This document shows positions 59,999-64,000 of a stretch of 64,000 bases of DNA, piece after piece. Position numbers and translations under genes: made by a program. The DNA is taken from assembly GCF_902497875.1 (NCBI RefSeq), contig NZ_CABVHY010000026.1, forward strand, positions 36,383 through 100,382, written 5' to 3'. Each line of letters begins with the position of its first letter. Position 1 is the first letter of the stretch. The DNA comes from Pseudomonas fluorescens (GTDB taxonomy: Bacteria > Pseudomonadota > Gammaproteobacteria > Pseudomonadales > Pseudomonadaceae). The notes under the pieces were generated by a model. That model did no database searches and was not told the origin of the DNA. It worked only from the letters and a program-made list of their open reading frames with translations.

Positions 59999-60448
59999 GG
60001 CGGCGACTTTAACACCGAAGACTATGGGGATGAAAAAAGTCTGCTGACGTGTTGGCACCAAGGTTTTCCAAAGGGCCGTCAGTGCCCGTTTTATAGCCCC
60101 CCGCCAAGGGATGGACAAGAGTAAAGAAGCCAATGTGTCGACAATATTGTTGATTTCGCCCAATAAAATCATTATGTTTCGCCTGCGTTGCGAGAATGTG
60201 TCGACAATAATCACTATCAACGATGAATGATGCACTTCGCACGGAAGCCAAAATGGCGCAGATGCAGATCTGCTGCCCTCTCGCTTTGCGGGACAGAACA
60301 GGTTTTGTAGGAGCAGCTAAATTTGGCGGTTACGGGCGGTCACCCTCGATTGCCGAAACTGTTCCTGCTTTTATTTTGCGGACAAGGCTCGGCCAGCTAC
60401 CCGCCCCTCGTGCACTCAGCAAAGTGCGGCAATGACAGGAGATACCCA
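59999..60448. other. Divergent region between DUF2946 gene and acnB
   Basis: About 450 bases. It contains the direct repeats at 60132 and 60195, a lone REP half (TTTTGTAGGAGCAGCTAAAT near 60301) and the acnB ribosome site (AGGAG at 60436). The acnB promoter must lie in its right half. Confidence 0.5.
60132..60209. promoter_or_regulatory. Two direct repeats AATGTGTCGACAATA
   Basis: The 15-base sequence occurs at 60132-60146 and 60195-60209, 63 bases apart (six helical turns). Each holds the palindrome TGTCGACA. This looks like a two-site operator, perhaps for a GntR-type repressor (inference). GTCGACAATATT of the first copy recurs in front of the nitrilase. Confidence 0.5.
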
Positions 60449-63049
60449 GTGCTTGAAGCCTACACCCGACATTTACTGGCACGCGCCGAAGAAGGGCTCC
60501 CGCCCTTGGCGCTGAACGCTGATCAAACCGCCGGCCTGGTCGAGCTGCTGAAGAATCCTCCGGCTGGCGAAGAAGCTTTGCTCGTTGACCTGATCACCCA
60601 TCGCGTTCCACCAGGCGTGGACGAAGCCGCCTACGTAAAGGCCGGTTTCCTCTCTGCCCTCGCCAAAGGCGAAGCAAAATCCCCTCTGATCGACAAGAAA
60701 CGCGCGGTTGAACTGCTCGGCACCATGCAGGGCGGCTACAACATCGTGACCCTGGTCGACCTGCTGGACGACGCCGAACTGGCGCCCGTCGCCGCCAAGG
60801 AACTCAAGCACACCCTGCTGATGTTCGACGCTTTCCACGACGTCGCGGAAAAAGCCAGGAACGGCAACGTTCACGCTCAAGGCGTACTGCAATCCTGGGC
60901 CGATGGCGAGTGGTTCAAGAATCGCCCAGTGCTGGCCGACAAGATCAGCCTGCGCGTGTTCAAGGTTACCGGCGAAACCAACACCGACGACCTGTCCCCC
61001 GCTCCCGATGCCTGGTCCCGTCCTGACATCCCGCTGCACGCCCTGGCGATGCTGAAAATGGCCCGCGACGGCATCGTGCCGGACCAGCAAGGCGCCATCG
61101 GCCCGATGAAGCAGATCGAAGAAATGCGCGGTCAAGGCTTCCCGATCGCCTACGTCGGCGACGTGGTCGGTACCGGTTCTTCGCGTAAATCGGCGACCAA
61201 CTCGGTGCTGTGGTTCTTCGGCGACGACGTTCCTTACGTACCGAACAAGCGTGCCGGCGGTTTCTGCTTCGGCAACAAGATCGCTCCGATCTTCTACAAC
61301 ACCATGGAAGACGCCGGCGCACTGCCAATCGAATTCGATGTCTCGAACATCAACATGGGGGATGTGATCGACCTGTACCCGCATGCTGGCAAAGTCTGCA
61401 AGCACGGTACCGACGACGTCATCACCCGCTTCGAAATGAAGACCCCGGTACTGTTGGACGAAGTTCGTGCCGGCGGCCGTATTGCGCTGATCATCGGCCG
61501 TGGCCTGACCGAGAAGGCTCGTACCGAGCTGGGCCTGCCGCCTTCGAACCAGTTCAAACTGCCGCAAGCCCCGGCTGAAAGCACCAAGGGTTACACCCTG
61601 GCACAGAAAATGGTCGGCAAGGCGTGCGGCGTGACGGGTGTTCGTCCAGGCACCTACTGCGAACCGAAAATGACCACCGTCGGTTCCCAGGACACCACCG
61701 GTCCGATGACCCGCGACGAACTCAAAGATTTGGCGTGCCTGGGTTTCTCCGCCGATCTGGTGATGCAGTCGTTCTGCCACACCGCGGCCTATCCAAAACC
61801 TGTGGATGTGACGACCCACCACACCCTGCCTGATTTCATGCGCAATAGAGGTGGTGTTTCGCTCAAGCCTGGCGACGGCATCATCCACAGCTGGCTGAAC
61901 CGCATGCTGCTGCCGGACACCGTCGGTACCGGTGGTGACTCGCATACTCGCTTCCCGATCGGTCTTTCATTCCCGGCGGGTTCCGGATTGATCGCGTTCG
62001 CCGCAGCCACCGGCGTCATGCCGCTGGACATGCCAGAATCGGTCCTGGTGCGTTTCAAAGGCAAGATGCAGCCGGGCATTACCCTGCGCGACCTGGTTCA
62101 CGCCATTCCTTACTATGCGATCCAGGCCGGCCTGCTGACCGTGGAAAAGAAAGGCAAGATCAACGCTTTTTCGGGGCGCATCCTGGAAATCGAAGGCCTC
62201 GACAACCTGACCGTCGAACAAGCTTTCGAACTCTCCGACGCCTCCGCCGAACGCTCCGCTGCCGGCTGCACCATCAAACTGCCGGAAAAAGCCGTTGCCG
62301 AGTACCTGACCTCGAACATCACCCTGTTGCGCTGGATGATTAGCGAAGGCTATGGCGATGCACGGGCTCTGGAACGTCGCGTGCAAGCGATGGAAGCCTG
62401 GTTGGCCAATCCTGAGTTGCTGGAAGCCGACAAGGACGCCGAATACGCCGAAGTGATCGAGATCGACCTGGCCGACATCAAAGAGCCTGTGCTCTGCGCG
62501 CCGAACGACCCCGACGACGCCTGTCTGCTTTCAACCGTTCAAGGCCAGAAGATCGACGAAGTGTTCATCGGTTCGTGCATGACCAACATCGGTCACTTCC
62601 GCGCTGCCGGCAAGTTGCTGGAACAGGTCGAGGGTCGGTTGCCAACCCGTCTGTGGCTGTCGCCGCCGACCAAAATGGACGCTCACCAGCTGACCGAAGA
62701 AGGCTACTACGGCATTTACCGCAAGGCCGGCGCACGCTTGGAAATGCCAGGCTGCTCGCTGTGCATGGGTAACCAGGCACGCGTAGAGCCGAACGCCACC
62801 GTGGTGTCGACGTCGACCCGTAACTTCCCGAACCGTCTGGGCGACGGCGCGAACGTCTACCTGGCTTCGGCCGAGTTGGCGTCTGTCGCCTCCATCCTGG
62901 GTCGTCTGCCGACCGTCGAGGAGTACATGGAATACGCCGGCAAGATCGACAGCATGGCGGCCGATGTTTACCGCTACCTGTCCTTCGACCAGATCGCCGA
63001 GTTCCGTGAAGCGGCTGCGAACGCCAACATCCCGGTCGTTCAAGCCTGA
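60449..63049 (+). CDS. acnB: AcnB, aconitate hydratase B
   Basis: 866 residues from the GTG at 60449, with AGGAG eight bases before; the frame is open further upstream. AcnB order is seen: N-terminal helical domain (LEAYTRHLLARAEEGLPPLALN), swivel domain (TGETNTDDLSPAPDAWSRPDIPLHALAM, GTGSSRKSATNSVLWF), then the catalytic core. The 4Fe-4S cysteines are in SFCHTAAYPK, IGSCMTNIGHF or nearby, and PGCSLCMGNQ. It turns citrate to isocitrate in the TCA cycle. Its last 73 codons are repeated downstream. Confidence 0.97.
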   Translation: MLEAYTRHLLARAEEGLPPLALNADQTAGLVELLKNPPAGEEALLVDLITHRVPPGVDEAAYVKAGFLSALAKGEAKSPLIDKKRAVELLGTMQGGYNIVTLVDLLDDAELAPVAAKELKHTLLMFDAFHDVAEKARNGNVHAQGVLQSWADGEWFKNRPVLADKISLRVFKVTGETNTDDLSPAPDAWSRPDIPLHALAMLKMARDGIVPDQQGAIGPMKQIEEMRGQGFPIAYVGDVVGTGSSRKSATNSVLWFFGDDVPYVPNKRAGGFCFGNKIAPIFYNTMEDAGALPIEFDVSNINMGDVIDLYPHAGKVCKHGTDDVITRFEMKTPVLLDEVRAGGRIALIIGRGLTEKARTELGLPPSNQFKLPQAPAESTKGYTLAQKMVGKACGVTGVRPGTYCEPKMTTVGSQDTTGPMTRDELKDLACLGFSADLVMQSFCHTAAYPKPVDVTTHHTLPDFMRNRGGVSLKPGDGIIHSWLNRMLLPDTVGTGGDSHTRFPIGLSFPAGSGLIAFAAATGVMPLDMPESVLVRFKGKMQPGITLRDLVHAIPYYAIQAGLLTVEKKGKINAFSGRILEIEGLDNLTVEQAFELSDASAERSAAGCTIKLPEKAVAEYLTSNITLLRWMISEGYGDARALERRVQAMEAWLANPELLEADKDAEYAEVIEIDLADIKEPVLCAPNDPDDACLLSTVQGQKIDEVFIGSCMTNIGHFRAAGKLLEQVEGRLPTRLWLSPPTKMDAHQLTEEGYYGIYRKAGARLEMPGCSLCMGNQARVEPNATVVSTSTRNFPNRLGDGANVYLASAELASVASILGRLPTVEEYMEYAGKIDSMAADVYRYLSFDQIAEFREAAANANIPVVQA

Positions 63050-63054
63050 CGCCT

Positions 63055-63197
63055 GTGGCGAGGGAGCTTGCTCCCGCCGGCCTGTCCGCGCTCGGGCGCA
63101 GCAATCGTAAAATCAGCCCCCGCATTCCATCTGGATACTCGCGGTGGCTGATTTTCGGGCCGCTTCGCAACCCAGCGGGAGCAAGCTCCCTCGCCAC
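63055..63197. repeat. REP pair behind acnB
   Basis: GTGGCGAGGGAGCTTGCTCC (63055) and its inverse ending at 63197 form an inverted pair of the GTGGCGAGGG family, like the one at 6260-6387. A second identical copy lies at 63479-63621. Confidence 0.88.
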
Positions 63198-63236
63198 AAA
63201 AAAACGCCGCCCATCGTGAGATGAGCGGCGTTTTTT
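63198..63236 (+). terminator. Rho-independent terminator of acnB
   Basis: AAAAAACGCCGC and GCGGCGTTTTTT pair around a short loop, giving a GC-rich stem followed by six T. It works in both directions by symmetry of the A and T runs. Confidence 0.92.
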
Positions 63237-63254
63237 CATGCCTGTACGAAGATC

Positions 63255-63473
63255 AACCGTCTGGGCGACGGCGCGAACGTCTACCTGGCTTCGGCCGAGT
63301 TGGCGTCTGTCGCCTCCATCCTGGGTCGTCTGCCGACCGTCGAGGAGTACATGGAATACGCCGGCAAGATCGACAGCATGGCGGCCGATGTTTACCGCTA
63401 CCTGTCCTTCGACCAGATCGCCGAGTTCCGTGAAGCGGCTGCGAACGCCAACATCCCGGTCGTTCAAGCCTGA
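63255..63473 (+). pseudogene. Second copy of acnB C-terminus
   Basis: The duplicated 73-codon tail (NRLGDGANVYLASAELASVA and on to IPVVQA) with its stop. It has no start codon or ribosome site in frame and comes after the first terminator, so it is not expected to be translated. Confidence 0.92.
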
Positions 63474-63621
63474 CGCCTGTGGCGAGGGAGCTTGCTCCCG
63501 CCGGCCTGTCCGCGCTCGGGCGCAGCAATCGTAAAATCAGCCCCCGCATTCCATCTGGATACTCGCGGTGGCTGATTTTCGGGCCGCTTCGCAACCCAGC
63601 GGGAGCAAGCTCCCTCGCCAC

Positions 63622-63660
63622 AAAAAAACGCCGCCCATCGTGAGATGAGCGGCGTTTTTT
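63622..63660 (+). terminator. Second copy of the acnB terminator
   Basis: An exact copy of the hairpin at 63198-63236, placed by the tandem duplication. Confidence 0.9.
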
Positions 63661-63678
63661 CATGCCTGTACGAAGATC

Positions 63679-64000
63679 AACTGTGTGGGCGTACTCGCGG
63701 GGTGTCAGTAGGCACTTGTATTGACTGACACACCGCCTTCTCGCAGCCCCTCAATTGTCTGGGTACATCCGCGAGAGCCAGGCCGGCTGTCAGGCCGCCT
63801 CGCTTTGGCTCTGGCTTTTGCTTTGGCTTTTGATCCTGATCTTGATCTACCCGCCCCTTCGGCAGGCCGAGTGGAGGTGTTCATCAGGGGGGTGGCGCGT
63901 AGCGCCGTCAGCGCAGCTGACTCCGCCGCATTGCGGCGCCCCCTGATGGACACCGGAGCGAGGGAACACCGAGCCTTGGCGAGGTGCCGAACGCTTGGGG
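63679..64000. other. Low-complexity and inverted-repeat region at the window end
   Basis: No supported gene. At about 63800-63850 the sequence is a run of CTTTGGCTCTGGCTTTTGCT-like and GATCCTGATCTTGATCT-like repeats. From 63870 on, AGGTGTTCATCAGGGGG and CCCCCTGATGGACACC are arms of an inverted repeat (63875-63953). Both strands give only low-complexity frames. Confidence 0.5.

Larger units (their letters stand above)
62831..63678. repeat. 424-bp exact tandem duplication of the acnB 3' end
   Basis: Bases 62831-63254 repeat at 63255-63678 without any difference I can see. Each unit holds the last 73 codons of acnB, the REP pair and the terminator. The two ends share AAC (62831 and 63679), a three-base microhomology that fits a slip during replication. 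Either a recent event or an assembly artefact. Confidence 0.92.

Noticed and set aside
59999..60235. Longer start for the DUF2946 protein
   Set aside because: The extra 79 residues have no ribosome site and cross the operator-like direct repeats; the family starts at the ATG at 59998.
60473..61945. 490-codon open frame on the minus strand inside acnB
   Set aside because: It is the complement of acnB in a high-GC genome, has no ribosome site and resembles no family; acnB on the plus strand is certain.
63238..63534. 98-codon plus-strand ORF starting MPVRRSTV
   Set aside because: It reads the duplicated acnB tail in the wrong frame.

Overview
The window reads as a chromosomal segment of a fluorescent-type Pseudomonas. 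This is inferred from the high GC content, the full phnCDEFGHIJKLMNP carbon-phosphorus lyase operon, an AcnB starting with GTG, a SfnR-like sigma-54 activator beside sulfonate genes, and many paired REP-type inverted repeats with GTGGGAGCGAG or GTGGCGAGGG cores. I saw no rRNA or tRNA gene, no CRISPR array and no intact prophage. The only transposon trace is a decayed IS630-type remnant near 53.7-54.1 kb.

Layout. 0-9.6 kb holds the end of a glycosyltransferase, a FAD oxidoreductase with a cupin partner, a CHAD protein facing a Ppx/GppA phosphatase, an unusual ArsC-like protein, a GlxA-type regulator, a nitrilase and two short-chain dehydrogenases. 9.6-19.7 kb holds Kup, a GNAT/C39-like gene divergent from a RimK-like ATP-grasp gene with a CorA-like transporter, and a rearranged kdp locus. 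19.9-30.5 kb is the phosphonate operon on the minus strand, with a probable Pho box in front of phnC. 30.7-41.4 kb is an organosulfur scavenging region: TauD-like dioxygenase, flavin monooxygenase, SfnR-like sigma-54 activator, substrate-binding protein, MFS transporter, two permeases, ATPase and porin. 41.8-48 kb has a Fur-box-preceded siderophore receptor, small zinc-ribbon and hypothetical proteins, MaoC and NmrA-like genes, and a frameshifted substrate-binding protein. 48-54 kb has a CHASE/PAS/GGDEF/EAL protein and a VRR-NUC nuclease with its DUF3396-type immunity protein. 54-64 kb has an HlyD/DUF2955 pair, YitT, PepSY and DUF2946 proteins, and acnB with a tandem duplication of its 3' end.

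Most notable points. (1) The kdp operon carries a deletion that fuses the first half of KdpA in frame to the membrane/histidine-kinase half of KdpD. KdpB, KdpC and the KdpD N-terminus are gone, while kdpF and kdpE remain; Kup in the same window would be a surviving potassium uptake route. (2) Two sigma-54 promoters with the same elements (TGGCAT-N5-CTGCA) flank the SfnR-like activator and point into the two halves of the organosulfur region, whose proteins are strikingly poor in cysteine and methionine. (3) A 424-bp exact tandem duplication copies the acnB 3' end, a REP pair and the terminator. (4) The RimK-like/GNAT-C39/CorA-like trio is a candidate peptide-modification system of unknown product. 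(5) A 34-bp-arm hairpin and a nested inverted repeat around a REP pair have no evident explanation.

All calls come from reading the sequence and remembered family features. No database search was possible.
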